This document shows positions 1-6,671 of a stretch of 11,573 nt of DNA, piece by piece. Position 1 is the stretch's first letter; every line of letters begins with the position of its first letter. This DNA comes from Pseudomonadota bacterium. GTDB taxonomy: Bacteria > Pseudomonadota > Gammaproteobacteria > Burkholderiales > Burkholderiaceae_E. Location of the stretch: assembly GCA_023388075.1 (NCBI GenBank), contig JAEWGX010000118.1, positions 1-11,573 of the forward strand. Direction: 5' to 3'. Made by a program: the position numbers and the translations under genes. Under the pieces are notes generated by a model. The model was not told where the DNA came from, made no database searches, and worked only from the letters and a program-made list of their open reading frames with translations.

Positions 1-32
1 AGCGTCGCGAGGTGGAAGGCTGTGGCTTTCAT
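1..32 (-). CDS. proS: Prolyl-tRNA synthetase, N-terminal fragment (partial, runs off left edge)
   Basis: Read on the minus strand from the ATG at 32-30, the window edge encodes MKATAFHLATL (the last codon is only CT-). This fits the conserved start of bacterial ProS proteins, which typically open with MK/R-x-S followed about six residues later by STLKE. The enzyme charges tRNA-Pro in the cytoplasm. Divergent proS and rppH is an arrangement I associate with Burkholderiales genomes, and that supports the call. Only eleven residues are visible, so the identification rests on a short match plus synteny. No strong Shine-Dalgarno is seen upstream (a GGGT lies 4-7 bases before the ATG). It could be a chance reading frame, and the bases to the left would settle it. 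Confidence 0.5.
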   Translation of the reverse strand, partial: MKATAFHLAT

Positions 33-84
33 AGACCCGATCTATATAATGAATTCAATTCTAGAGGATCGAGGCAGCATAGCC
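33..84 (+). promoter_or_regulatory. AT-rich divergent promoter pocket for rppH (and probably proS)
   Basis: This 52-base gap is strikingly AT-rich against its GC-rich surroundings. A perfect -10 hexamer TATAAT lies at 45-50 on the plus strand, placing a start site near 57 and giving rppH a leader of about 28 bases. The best upstream partner at 23-28 (TGGCTT) is a poor -35. GAGG at 71-74 is the likely rppH Shine-Dalgarno, ten bases before the ATG at 85. On the minus strand TTGAAT at 53-58 resembles a -35, but no well-spaced -10 follows before the proS ATG. Confidence 0.5.
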
Positions 85-693
85 ATGTTGGACAGGAACG
101 GCTATCGCCCGAACGTCGGCATCATTCTGGTCAACCGTCGCAACGAGGTGTTCTGGGGCAAGCGGATCAGGGAACATTCCTGGCAGTTTCCACAAGGCGG
201 CATCAAGCGGGGCGAGACCCCGGAGCAGGCGATGTACCGGGAACTCTGGGAGGAAACCGGGCTCGGCCCCGAGCACGTCAGGATCATTGGGCGCACCCGC
301 AACTGGCTGCGCTACGACGTTCCGGAACGATGGGTCAGGCGCGAGTGGCGCGGGCACTACCGGGGACAGAAGCAGATCTGGTTCCTGCTGCGGCTGATCG
401 GCCATGACAGCGACGTGTCGCTGCGCGCATCGTCGCACCCGGAATTCGACGCCTGGCGCTGGCACGAATACTGGATCCCGCTGGACTCCGTCATCGAATT
501 CAAGCGTGGCGTGTACGAGCAGGCCCTGACCGAACTGTCCCGCTTCCTGCGGCCGCCGCGCGGCAACGGCGCGGCCGGGGGCGACGCGGCCGGCGGTGGG
601 GCACGCCCGCCTCGGGCCGGGTTGCCTGATTCGCCGCTCGCGAGGGACGCGGCACAGCCCGGCACCGGGGTGGCGGCTACGCCGGAGAAGTGA
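85..693 (+). CDS. rppH: RNA pyrophosphohydrolase (Nudix hydrolase RppH/NudH)
   Basis: RppH removes pyrophosphate from the 5' triphosphate of mRNAs in the cytoplasm, priming them for RNase E decay. The 202-residue product opens with the family hallmark GYRPNVGIILVN. It carries a complete Nudix box GX5EX7REUXEEXGU at residues 38-60 (G38, E44, R52-E53, E56-E57, G59). It also has the RppH signatures HSWQFPQGG, TRNWLRYD and GQKQIWFLL, and the closing FKRGVYEQALTELSRFL typical of betaproteobacteria. The frame is open back to a GTG at 22, but the ATG at 85 gives the usual RppH N-terminus and follows a GAGG. After about residue 155 comes a low-complexity Gly/Ala/Pro/Arg tail, which is variable in this family. 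The 3' end overlaps the convergent LysR gene by 17 bases. CGCCCGG at 699-705 could pair with CCGGGCG at 717-723 just past the stop, but no T-run follows. Confidence 0.97.
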   Translation: MLDRNGYRPNVGIILVNRRNEVFWGKRIREHSWQFPQGGIKRGETPEQAMYRELWEETGLGPEHVRIIGRTRNWLRYDVPERWVRREWRGHYRGQKQIWFLLRLIGHDSDVSLRASSHPEFDAWRWHEYWIPLDSVIEFKRGVYEQALTELSRFLRPPRGNGAAGGDAAGGGARPPRAGLPDSPLARDAAQPGTGVAATPEK

Positions 694-1705
694 CCGCGCG
701 CCCGGGCCTGCGCGCGCCGGGCGGCGCCGGTGTCCTGGGCGTGGCGGGCATCGTGGACACGCTCGCCGCGTCGGGCTCCTGGAACTCGGTCGCCACCGTT
801 CTCACGGCTTCCAGGAACTTGCTCACCACCGGCGACGGATCGCCACGTCGCGATGCGACGCTGAGCGCGGCGCGCGGCAGCACCGTGCCCTGCAACCGGC
901 GGTAGACCACGCCATCCATGTGCATGCGCTGAAGGGACGACGGCACCAGCGAGATGCCGAGCCCCGCGGCCACGAGGCTCAACGTGGAAGCGATCCGCGG
1001 CGCCAGTTGGCTCGACGCATCGAGGTTGCCCACCCGCGGATTGAAGCCGGCCGCATGGCAGGCGGCGATGGTCGAGTCGTACATGCCGGTACCCGGCGGC
1101 CCGTAGAGAATGATCGTCTCCGTGGCCAGCCTCTGCAGCGACAGCGCCACCTCGTCGGTCTCGTGCGCGAGCGGATGGCTGCCCGGCAGTGCGACGACCA
1201 TCGGTTCCTGCAGCAGCAGGCTGATCCTGAGCGCTCCCGGCTCGGCAAGCGCGGTCCTGATGAAGGCGACGTCCAGCCGTTCGTTGCGCAGTCGCTCGAC
1301 CAGCTCGTTGCTGAGACACTCCTCGACGGTGAGCGAGACGTTCGGACAAGCCTCGCGGAAGGCACGAATCGCGCGCGGCACCAGCGGGTGGAACGGCGAG
1401 GTCGACGTGACGCCGACGCAAAGCCGTCCCTGCTCGCCGCGCGCCGTCCGACGGGTGGCCTCCACTGCGCGGTCCAGGTGCAGGAGCGTTGCGCGCGCCT
1501 CCGCGAGGAGCGCGCGGCCGGCATCGGTCAATTCGACGCCGCGCGCCTTGCGGCGAAGCAGCTGCACGCCGAGCTCCGTCTCGATCGCGCGGATCTGGAG
1601 GCTGAGCGGCGGCTGCTGCATGCCCAGCCGCTCGGCGGCCCGGGTGATGTGGCCTTCCTCGGCAACCGCGATGAAGTAGCGAAGATGCCTTAGCTCCATG
1701 GCCAT
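677..1705 (-). CDS. LysR-type transcriptional regulator (BenM/CatM-like subgroup)
   Basis: This is a 342-residue DNA-binding regulator. The N-terminal winged helix-turn-helix occupies about residues 1-62, with the characteristic ELRHLRYFIAVAEEGHITRAA and QQPPLSLQIRAIE segments. A linker helix follows, then a periplasmic-binding-protein-like effector domain from about 90 to 305 (LCVGVTSTSPFHPLVPRAIR, LDVAFIR, LVAAGLGISLVPSS). The last 30 or so residues are a Pro/Ala/Arg-rich tail not expected in the family, where about 300-310 residues is usual; this tail overlaps the rppH 3' end. ATGs at 1705 and 1699 are both possible starts, and many relatives begin directly with MELRHLRYF, which favours 1699 slightly. 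Neither has a good Shine-Dalgarno. It is divergent from the Bug/TctC receptor gene, the classic layout for a LysR regulator that controls its neighbour and itself. The effector is unknown. Confidence 0.95.
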   Translation of the reverse strand: MAMELRHLRYFIAVAEEGHITRAAERLGMQQPPLSLQIRAIETELGVQLLRRKARGVELTDAGRALLAEARATLLHLDRAVEATRRTARGEQGRLCVGVTSTSPFHPLVPRAIRAFREACPNVSLTVEECLSNELVERLRNERLDVAFIRTALAEPGALRISLLLQEPMVVALPGSHPLAHETDEVALSLQRLATETIILYGPPGTGMYDSTIAACHAAGFNPRVGNLDASSQLAPRIASTLSLVAAGLGISLVPSSLQRMHMDGVVYRRLQGTVLPRAALSVASRRGDPSPVVSKFLEAVRTVATEFQEPDAASVSTMPATPRTPAPPGARRPGRAVTSPA

Positions 1706-1720
1706 ATCCCGTCGGTATGG
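1702..1720. promoter_or_regulatory. Candidate LysR operator CCAT-N11-ATGG
   Basis: CCATA at 1702-1706 and TATGG at 1716-1720 form a 5-base inverted repeat with a 9-base spacer. They satisfy the LysR-family T-N11-A rule (T1705, A1717). The site covers the ATG at 1705 and sits just upstream of the ATG at 1699, so binding there would most naturally repress the regulator's own expression. A second imperfect palindrome, GCAT-N4-ATGC at 1757-1768, lies closer to the receptor gene. The rest of the 122-base intergenic region (1706-1827) holds only the candidate promoters and the receptor gene's Shine-Dalgarno. Confidence 0.4.
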
Positions 1721-1736
1721 ATTTTGGCTGCCGCCT

Positions 1737-1765
1737 ATTATGGCTCCCGCCCCCGTGCATGGCTA
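1737..1765 (-). promoter_or_regulatory. Candidate promoter of the LysR gene
   Basis: On the minus strand TAGCCA (plus positions 1760-1765) and CATAAT (1737-1742) are separated by 17 bases and match the sigma-70 consensus at 4 of 6 and 5 of 6 positions. The predicted start would be near 1730, about 25 bases before the coding start, with the CCAT-N11-ATGG palindrome lying downstream of it. On the plus strand the overlapping TATTAT at 1736-1741 could be a -10 for the receptor gene, with a weak -35 TCGGTA at 1712-1717. This rests on consensus matching alone. Confidence 0.35.
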
Positions 1766-1827
1766 TGCTGTGACGCCAGTGATGATCGCTTTCCGATGAC
1801 TCTCGCAACCGCTCATGGAGGCACGTC

Positions 1828-2811
1828 ATGCGACACATGCGCCGTCGGGTTCTGGGATTCGCGCAGGCAGCGCTCGTCTTTTCCGTGACGCCCTCGGCCG
1901 TCCTGGCCGACGCCGGCTATCCCGCCAGGCCGGTGCGGGTCATCGTGCCGTTTCCGCCGGGCGGCGGCACCGACATCCTCGCACGCCTGGTGGCCCGCAA
2001 GCTCGCGGAGCGTCTCGGCCAGGAGTTCTTCGTGGAGAACCTCCCGGGGGCCGGCGGCAACACCGGTGCCGGACAGGCCGCGCGGGCAGCGCCCGATGGC
2101 CACACGGTGCTCTTCGTCTTCGGTTCGTTCGCCGTCAATCCCAGCCTGTTCGCCAAGGTTCCCTACGACCCGGTGAGGGACTTCGAGCCGGTCACGCTGG
2201 CCGCCGCCACGACGACGGTGCTGATCGTCCATCCGTCGATCCCGGCGGCGAGCGTGCGCGAGCTGGTGGACCATGTCCGCTCGACGCCGGGCCGTCATGG
2301 CTACGCCACCGGCGGCTTCGGGACACAACCGCACCTGACCGGTGAGCAGATGCGGGTGGCGCTCGGCCTCGACCTGGTGCACGTGCCTTTCGGCGGTGCC
2401 GCGCCGGCGATGATCTCGGTAGTCGGCGGCCACACGCCGATCGGATTCAGCTCGATGGCCGCGGCACTTCCCCACATCCGGGAAGGCAGGGTGCGGGCGC
2501 TGGCCGTCACCAGCCCGCGCCGCTCGCGCGCCCTGCCGGACGTGCCGACCATGGCCGAAGCCGGCCACCCGGACGTCATGGGCGACAGCTGGGTCGGCGT
2601 GCTGGTGCCGGCCGGCACACCGCGCGAGGTCGTCGCCACCCTCAACCGCGAGATTGTCGCGATCATCGCCGAGCCCGAGATGTACGAGCGCCTCGCCACG
2701 CTGGGCTACGAGCCGATCGCGGGCACGCCGGGGCAGTTCGCCGAGCGCCTTGCCGAGGAGACGCGGACCTGGCGCAAGGTCATCGCCGCCGCAGACATCA
2801 AGGCCCAGTAG
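1828..2811 (+). CDS. Tripartite tricarboxylate transporter receptor (Bug/TctC family periplasmic binding protein)
   Basis: This is a 327-residue periplasmic solute receptor of the Bug/TctC family, whose known members bind carboxylates and related small organic acids for TctAB-type secondary transport. The N-terminus is a signal peptide: Arg/His-rich residues 2-7, a hydrophobic core at 8-20, and a likely cleavage after VLA at 27. The family hallmarks follow in order: YPARPVRVIVPFPPGGGTD at 31-49, VENLPGAGGNTGA, PYDPVRDFEPVT, FGGAAPAMISVVGGH, and RSRALPDVPTMAEAG. Length is typical. The start is set by GGAGG at 1817-1821, six bases before the ATG; a second in-frame ATG three codons on is less well placed. 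No TctA or TctB membrane subunit is in the window, so this is an orphan receptor, as is common in Burkholderiales. It diverges from the LysR gene and heads a run of four plus-strand genes. The ligand cannot be deduced. Confidence 0.95.
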   Translation: MRHMRRRVLGFAQAALVFSVTPSAVLADAGYPARPVRVIVPFPPGGGTDILARLVARKLAERLGQEFFVENLPGAGGNTGAGQAARAAPDGHTVLFVFGSFAVNPSLFAKVPYDPVRDFEPVTLAAATTTVLIVHPSIPAASVRELVDHVRSTPGRHGYATGGFGTQPHLTGEQMRVALGLDLVHVPFGGAAPAMISVVGGHTPIGFSSMAAALPHIREGRVRALAVTSPRRSRALPDVPTMAEAGHPDVMGDSWVGVLVPAGTPREVVATLNREIVAIIAEPEMYERLATLGYEPIAGTPGQFAERLAEETRTWRKVIAAADIKAQ

Positions 2812-2833
2812 GCCCCACCCAGAGCACGCCGCC

Positions 2834-3649
2834 ATGAACGAGGCGATCCGCCGGCACTACAGCGCCGAGCCCATGCTCGCCGACGCGATCCTCTCCCGGC
2901 TGGTGGCCGCCGGCAAGGACCCGTCCCGGCTCACCATCGACGACCTCGCACCGATCGACGAGTTCCACGTCCGGGGCCGCAAGGCTACCCTGGAGCTCGC
3001 CGACCGGATGGAGCTCGACCCGCAGGCGCGGGTGCTGGATCTCGGCAGCGGACTGGGCGGGTCGGCTCGCACGCTGGCCCGGGTCTTCGGCTGCCGCGTC
3101 GTGGGCATCGACCTGACACCGGCGTTGTGCGAGGCGGCAGCGACGATGTCGGACTGGGTCGGCCTCGCCGGAAAGGTCACGTTCGAGCAGGCAGACGCGA
3201 CCGCGCTGGACTTCGAGCCGCGATCGTTCGACGCCGTCATGACGATTCACGCGGCGATGAACATCGCCGCGAAGGACGCGATGTATGCGGGTGCGCACCG
3301 GGCACTCAAGCCCGGCGGCATCTTCGCGGTCTACGACATCCTGCAGGGCGAAGGCGGGGACGTGCTCTATCCGGTACCCTGGGCCCGCGATGCGTCCATC
3401 AGCCACCTTGCGACCGCTGCGCTGATGCGCGACCTGCTCCGCGACGCCGGCTTCTCCATTCTCGACGAGATCGACTCGAGCGACGAGAGCCTGGAGTGGT
3501 TCGAGCGGGCGACGCAGGCTGCCACGCGAGCCGCGCCGCTCACCTTCCGTGCGTTCCTCGGGCCGGACCACGTGCAGATGGCGCGCAACCAGGTGCGCAA
3601 CCTCGCCGAGCGGCGCATCCGCACGATCAGCTACATCTGTCGCAAGTAG
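2834..3649 (+). CDS. Class I SAM-dependent methyltransferase
   Basis: This is a 271-residue cytoplasmic methyltransferase with the Rossmann-like Methyltransf_11/UbiE fold. Motif I VLDLGSGLGGSAR lies at residues 67-79. The acidic residue closing strand 2 is D93 in VVGIDLTP. A motif II/III-like QADATALDF sits at 119-127, followed by SFDAVMTIHAAMNI and the post-motif ALKPGG at 157-162. The N-terminal helical segment (residues 1-60, including DEFHVRGRKATLELA) and the aromatic-rich segment after 175 resemble the small-molecule N- or O-methyltransferases of the sarcosine/dimethylglycine and UbiE groups, but I cannot name the substrate. The open frame extends upstream into the receptor gene. The ATG at 2834 is chosen because it falls after the receptor stop (22-base gap) and begins at a plausible domain boundary; the Shine-Dalgarno is weak. 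It is probably co-transcribed with the receptor and the PQ-loop gene. Confidence 0.9.
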   Translation: MNEAIRRHYSAEPMLADAILSRLVAAGKDPSRLTIDDLAPIDEFHVRGRKATLELADRMELDPQARVLDLGSGLGGSARTLARVFGCRVVGIDLTPALCEAAATMSDWVGLAGKVTFEQADATALDFEPRSFDAVMTIHAAMNIAAKDAMYAGAHRALKPGGIFAVYDILQGEGGDVLYPVPWARDASISHLATAALMRDLLRDAGFSILDEIDSSDESLEWFERATQAATRAAPLTFRAFLGPDHVQMARNQVRNLAERRIRTISYICRK

Positions 3650-3657
3650 GTCGTGCC

Positions 3658-4059
3658 ATGTCCGCCCTCCACGGGCTCGACGTCGTCACCGTCGCCTTCG
3701 CCGTCTTCAACGGGCTGCGGCTGGTGTCCTACCTGCCCCAGATCCTGGCAGTCGCTCGCGACCGGACCGGAGCACGCAGCATCTCGCTCACCTGCTGGTC
3801 GATCTGGATCGGCGCGAACGCCAGCACGGCCGGCTACGCCGGCCTGCGGCTGGGCGATCCCGCCATGGCGGCCGTGGGCAGCTTCAACGCCATCTGTTGC
3901 GCGACCGTCCTCGTGCTCGCCCTCTGCAAACGAGCAGCCGCGCGCCGCGCGGCTGCCGCAAGTCCCGATCGCGGAGCCGCCGGGGTTGCGCTCGCTCCGC
4001 CGCGAATCTCCAGCCGAGCCATGGGAGCGAAGGCCTCACATACCGCCACCACCACCTGA
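3658..4059 (+). CDS. Small PQ-loop (SemiSWEET-like) integral membrane protein
   Basis: This is a 133-residue protein with three predicted membrane helices at about 9-29, 42-62 and 68-90, which is one triple-helix PQ-loop unit. The diagnostic Pro-Gln pair lies at 27-28 in VSYLPQILAV, followed by the family-typical GARSISLTCW loop and start of helix 2. Single-unit proteins of this fold (SemiSWEETs) dimerise to carry small sugars; other PQ-loop members have different or unknown roles, so transport is an inference. Residues 92-133 are an unusual Ala/Arg-rich hydrophilic tail absent from minimal SemiSWEETs, and the DNA for its first part forms a perfect hairpin. The ATG lies 8 bases after the methyltransferase stop, with a weak AGG at 3648-3650 overlapping that stop, suggesting translational coupling. 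The frame is open far upstream, but the methyltransferase occupies that DNA. Confidence 0.8.
   Translation: MSALHGLDVVTVAFAVFNGLRLVSYLPQILAVARDRTGARSISLTCWSIWIGANASTAGYAGLRLGDPAMAAVGSFNAICCATVLVLALCKRAAARRAAAASPDRGAAGVALAPPRISSRAMGAKASHTATTT
3934..3956 (+). repeat. Perfect 10-bp GC hairpin inside the PQ-loop gene
   Basis: GCAGCCGCGC at 3934-3943 is followed by the loop GCC and its exact reverse complement at 3947-3956. It lies immediately after the codons for the last membrane helix and encodes the Ala/Arg stretch. No T-run follows, so it is not a standard intrinsic terminator. It could pause translation, protect the upstream mRNA from exonucleases, or simply reflect Ala/Arg codons in GC-rich DNA. 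Confidence 0.6.
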
Positions 4060-4124
4060 GGCCGCGGGCGGGAACAGCCGTTGCCGGCATTGGCCTCCCG
4101 GACAGCTGAACGGATGGCGAGACG

Positions 4125-6656
4125 ATGGCCGCTTGGAGCACACTAAAACCGACCGGATCGACCGGTGGGCGGCACGCGTCCCGCGGCGCGCGCTGGCTGT
4201 ACCTCGCGTTCGCCAGCCTCACCGGCCTCCTGGGCGTGGCCATGCTCGTGCTCGGCATGCGGCTCGTTGCGCTGGGTGGCACCTTCTACTACGCGGTCGG
4301 CGGCGCGTTGCTGGCCATCGGGGCGGTGCTCGCATGGACCGGGCGCGACCGGATCTCACTCGCCCTGTTCGGCCTGGCCCTGGTGCTGACGATCGTGTGG
4401 TCCCTGCTCGAGATCGGGGGCAAGGGTTGGATGCCGGCATGGGGCATCGACTTCGCCGGCCGGGTGGGCGTGCTTGGCGCACTGGTGATCGTCACCAGCC
4501 TCGCCTGGCTGTTCTGGCGCACTCCGCCGGGCGCGAGCCTTCGGCGTTCATCGCTGGGTGGCGCGGTCGCCGCGATCGCGGCCCTGGCGGTCATCACGTT
4601 CGCGAGCTGGGAGAGGACCGATAGCGCCACCGCCAGTGCGCCCGCCGCATCGGTCATCGCGGCCGGCCAGGCGCCTGCCTCGGAGGCGGGCGCCGAGTGG
4701 ATCGCCTACGGCGGAACCCACGGCGGGCGTCGCTACTCGTCACTGCGACAGATCACGACAGCCAACGTCACCGAGCTGGAGGAGGCCTGGACCTTCCGCA
4801 GCGGCGACTACTCGCCGGCGCAGGATCGGGTGTTTTATTCCTCGCAGAACACGCCGATCAAGGTCGGCGACTTCCTCTACACCTGCACGCCCTCCAACCA
4901 GGTCTACGCACTCGACCCGGCTACCGGCGAGGCGCTCTGGCACTTCGACCCGAAGGTGCCCGCGCGGTCGATGGAGCCGCTCTTCTCCGCCGCGTGCCGC
5001 GCAGTGGCCTATTTCGACGACGGAGAGCCGGCGGGCCGGCCCGACGCGATCGCCCGGACTCCGAAGGTGCCCGGCGTGATCGGCCCGGTACCCCGGGGCG
5101 GGAGCAACTGCCACCGGCGGATCTTCGTTTCGACGGCCGACGGGCGATTGATCGCCCTGGACGCGGTCGCCGGGTTCATCTGTCGCGACTTCGGCGTCGA
5201 CGGCGTGGTCGACATGACTGCGGGGATGGGGCTGCGGGAAAGTGGCTTCGCCTCCAACACCAATGGCGCGACGGTCGCCGCCGGGCTGCTGATCCTGGGG
5301 CAGCAGGTCAGCGACAATCAGCGCCGCGACGCGCCGTCCGGCGTGGTGCGCGCCTACGATGCGCGCACGGGCGAGCTGCGCTGGGCATGGGACGCGCTGC
5401 GGCCGGACGCCACGGCGCCGCTGGCCCCCGGGGAGATCTATCCGCGCGGCACGCCCAATACCTGGAACGCGATCTCGGCCGACGAGTCGCTCGGCCTCGC
5501 CTTTCTCGCCACGGGAAACGCCGCCGCCGACCAGTGGGGAGGCAACCGCACCCCCGAAGAGGACCGCTTCACCGATGCCGTGGTAGCGGTCGACCTCGAG
5601 ACGGGGGCAACCCGATGGGCGTTCACCTCCGTCATCCATGATCTCTTCGACTACGACCTCGGGGCGCAGCCGATGCTGGTCGACGTGCCGGTCGATGGCG
5701 CTCCTCGCCGCGCCATCATGCAGTTGAGCAAGACGGGCAACATGTTCCTGCTCGACGCCGCGACCGGCGAGCCGCTGAGGCCGGTGGAGCAACGCGAGGT
5801 TCCGCAGGGCGCCCCGCCGGGAGACTGGGTGTCACCGACGCAGCCGCAGTCCGTCTTCTACCCGAACATCGGCGGTGTACCCGGGCCCGAGCCGGAGCAG
5901 ATCGACGCGCGCCATGCCTTCGGCCTGACGCCGGTCGATGCCGCGCTCTGCCGCATCAGCTTCCACCGCCATCGCTACGAAGGGATGTACACGCCGCCCA
6001 CGGTCGAGCACGCGGGCATGCTGCTCTTTCCCGGCACGATCGGGGGAATGAACTGGGGCGGCGGCGCTTTCGATCCCGAACGGCGGTTGCTGATCACCAA
6101 CAACTCCCGCTTTCCCAACCTGGTGGTGCTCCATCCCCGCGACGAAGTGAAGGACAAGGCGGTCGGCTCGGGCGGCGCCCGCCCGGACCAGGAAATCGCA
6201 CCGCACCTGGGCACCCCCTTCGGGGTGACGCGGCCGACGTGGGTCTCCAGCCTCGACATTCCCTGCATTTCGCCTCCGTGGGGCTACCTCACGGCGACCG
6301 ACATCGACACGGGGGAGATCGCCTGGTCGAAGCCGCTGGGCACCGGATTCGACGTCGGGCCGCTCGGCATTCCCACCCGCCTGAAGATCGCCACGGGAAC
6401 GCCCAACCTCGGCGGTCCGCTGGTGACCGCGGGCGGACTGACCTTCATCGGCGCGGCGCAGGACGATTTCCTGCGCGCCTTCGAAACGGAGACCGGGAAG
6501 CTGCTGTGGCAGGCGAGGCTACCGGCCGGCCCTCAGGCCGGCCCGATGACCTACGAGCATCAGGGCCGCCAGTACGTGGCGATCAGCGCGACGGGGCACG
6601 GGAGGCTCAAGACGACGCCTGGCGACCATCTCAAGGTCTACGCACTCCCTCGGTGA
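4125..6656 (+). CDS. Membrane-bound PQQ-dependent dehydrogenase, glucose/quinate/shikimate family
   Basis: This is an 843-residue quinoprotein that oxidises a sugar or cyclic polyol on the periplasmic side and passes electrons to ubiquinone. The N-terminus has five hydrophobic segments (about 23-45, 53-71, 77-96, 113-131, 143-161), matching the membrane anchor of E. coli glucose dehydrogenase. From residue 190 a PQQ beta-propeller begins (EWIAYGGTHGGRRYSSL). Within it, VIHDLFDYDLGAQP at 503-516 matches the family's calcium/catalytic Asp region, and SKTGN has the expected PQQ-contacting Lys at 536. The closing signature GTPNLGGP starts at 758. Length fits the family. No PQQ biosynthesis genes are present, so the cofactor must come from elsewhere in the genome or from outside. 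Glucose, quinate and shikimate enzymes share this architecture, and the substrate is not decidable here. The gene lies 65 bases after the PQ-loop gene; the Shine-Dalgarno (GGCGAG) is weak. Confidence 0.95.
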   Translation: MAAWSTLKPTGSTGGRHASRGARWLYLAFASLTGLLGVAMLVLGMRLVALGGTFYYAVGGALLAIGAVLAWTGRDRISLALFGLALVLTIVWSLLEIGGKGWMPAWGIDFAGRVGVLGALVIVTSLAWLFWRTPPGASLRRSSLGGAVAAIAALAVITFASWERTDSATASAPAASVIAAGQAPASEAGAEWIAYGGTHGGRRYSSLRQITTANVTELEEAWTFRSGDYSPAQDRVFYSSQNTPIKVGDFLYTCTPSNQVYALDPATGEALWHFDPKVPARSMEPLFSAACRAVAYFDDGEPAGRPDAIARTPKVPGVIGPVPRGGSNCHRRIFVSTADGRLIALDAVAGFICRDFGVDGVVDMTAGMGLRESGFASNTNGATVAAGLLILGQQVSDNQRRDAPSGVVRAYDARTGELRWAWDALRPDATAPLAPGEIYPRGTPNTWNAISADESLGLAFLATGNAAADQWGGNRTPEEDRFTDAVVAVDLETGATRWAFTSVIHDLFDYDLGAQPMLVDVPVDGAPRRAIMQLSKTGNMFLLDAATGEPLRPVEQREVPQGAPPGDWVSPTQPQSVFYPNIGGVPGPEPEQIDARHAFGLTPVDAALCRISFHRHRYEGMYTPPTVEHAGMLLFPGTIGGMNWGGGAFDPERRLLITNNSRFPNLVVLHPRDEVKDKAVGSGGARPDQEIAPHLGTPFGVTRPTWVSSLDIPCISPPWGYLTATDIDTGEIAWSKPLGTGFDVGPLGIPTRLKIATGTPNLGGPLVTAGGLTFIGAAQDDFLRAFETETGKLLWQARLPAGPQAGPMTYEHQGRQYVAISATGHGRLKTTPGDHLKVYALPR

Positions 6657-6671
6657 ACCGGCGCCCGTTGC

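Noticed and set aside
22..84. N-terminal extension of RppH from the GTG at 22
   Set aside because: It would run through the -10 box and the probable proS start, and adds residues not found in the family.
357..1838. 493-codon open frame on the minus strand, and a 365-codon plus-strand frame at 596-1693
   Set aside because: Both are shadows of the LysR gene in GC-rich DNA. Their translations are Arg/Ala/Gly-rich with no recognisable fold, whereas the LysR frame is full of family motifs.
4740..5792. 350-codon minus-strand open frame opposite the PQQ dehydrogenase
   Set aside because: It lies wholly within a well-supported quinoprotein gene and its translation has no domain, only composition typical of antisense GC-rich frames.
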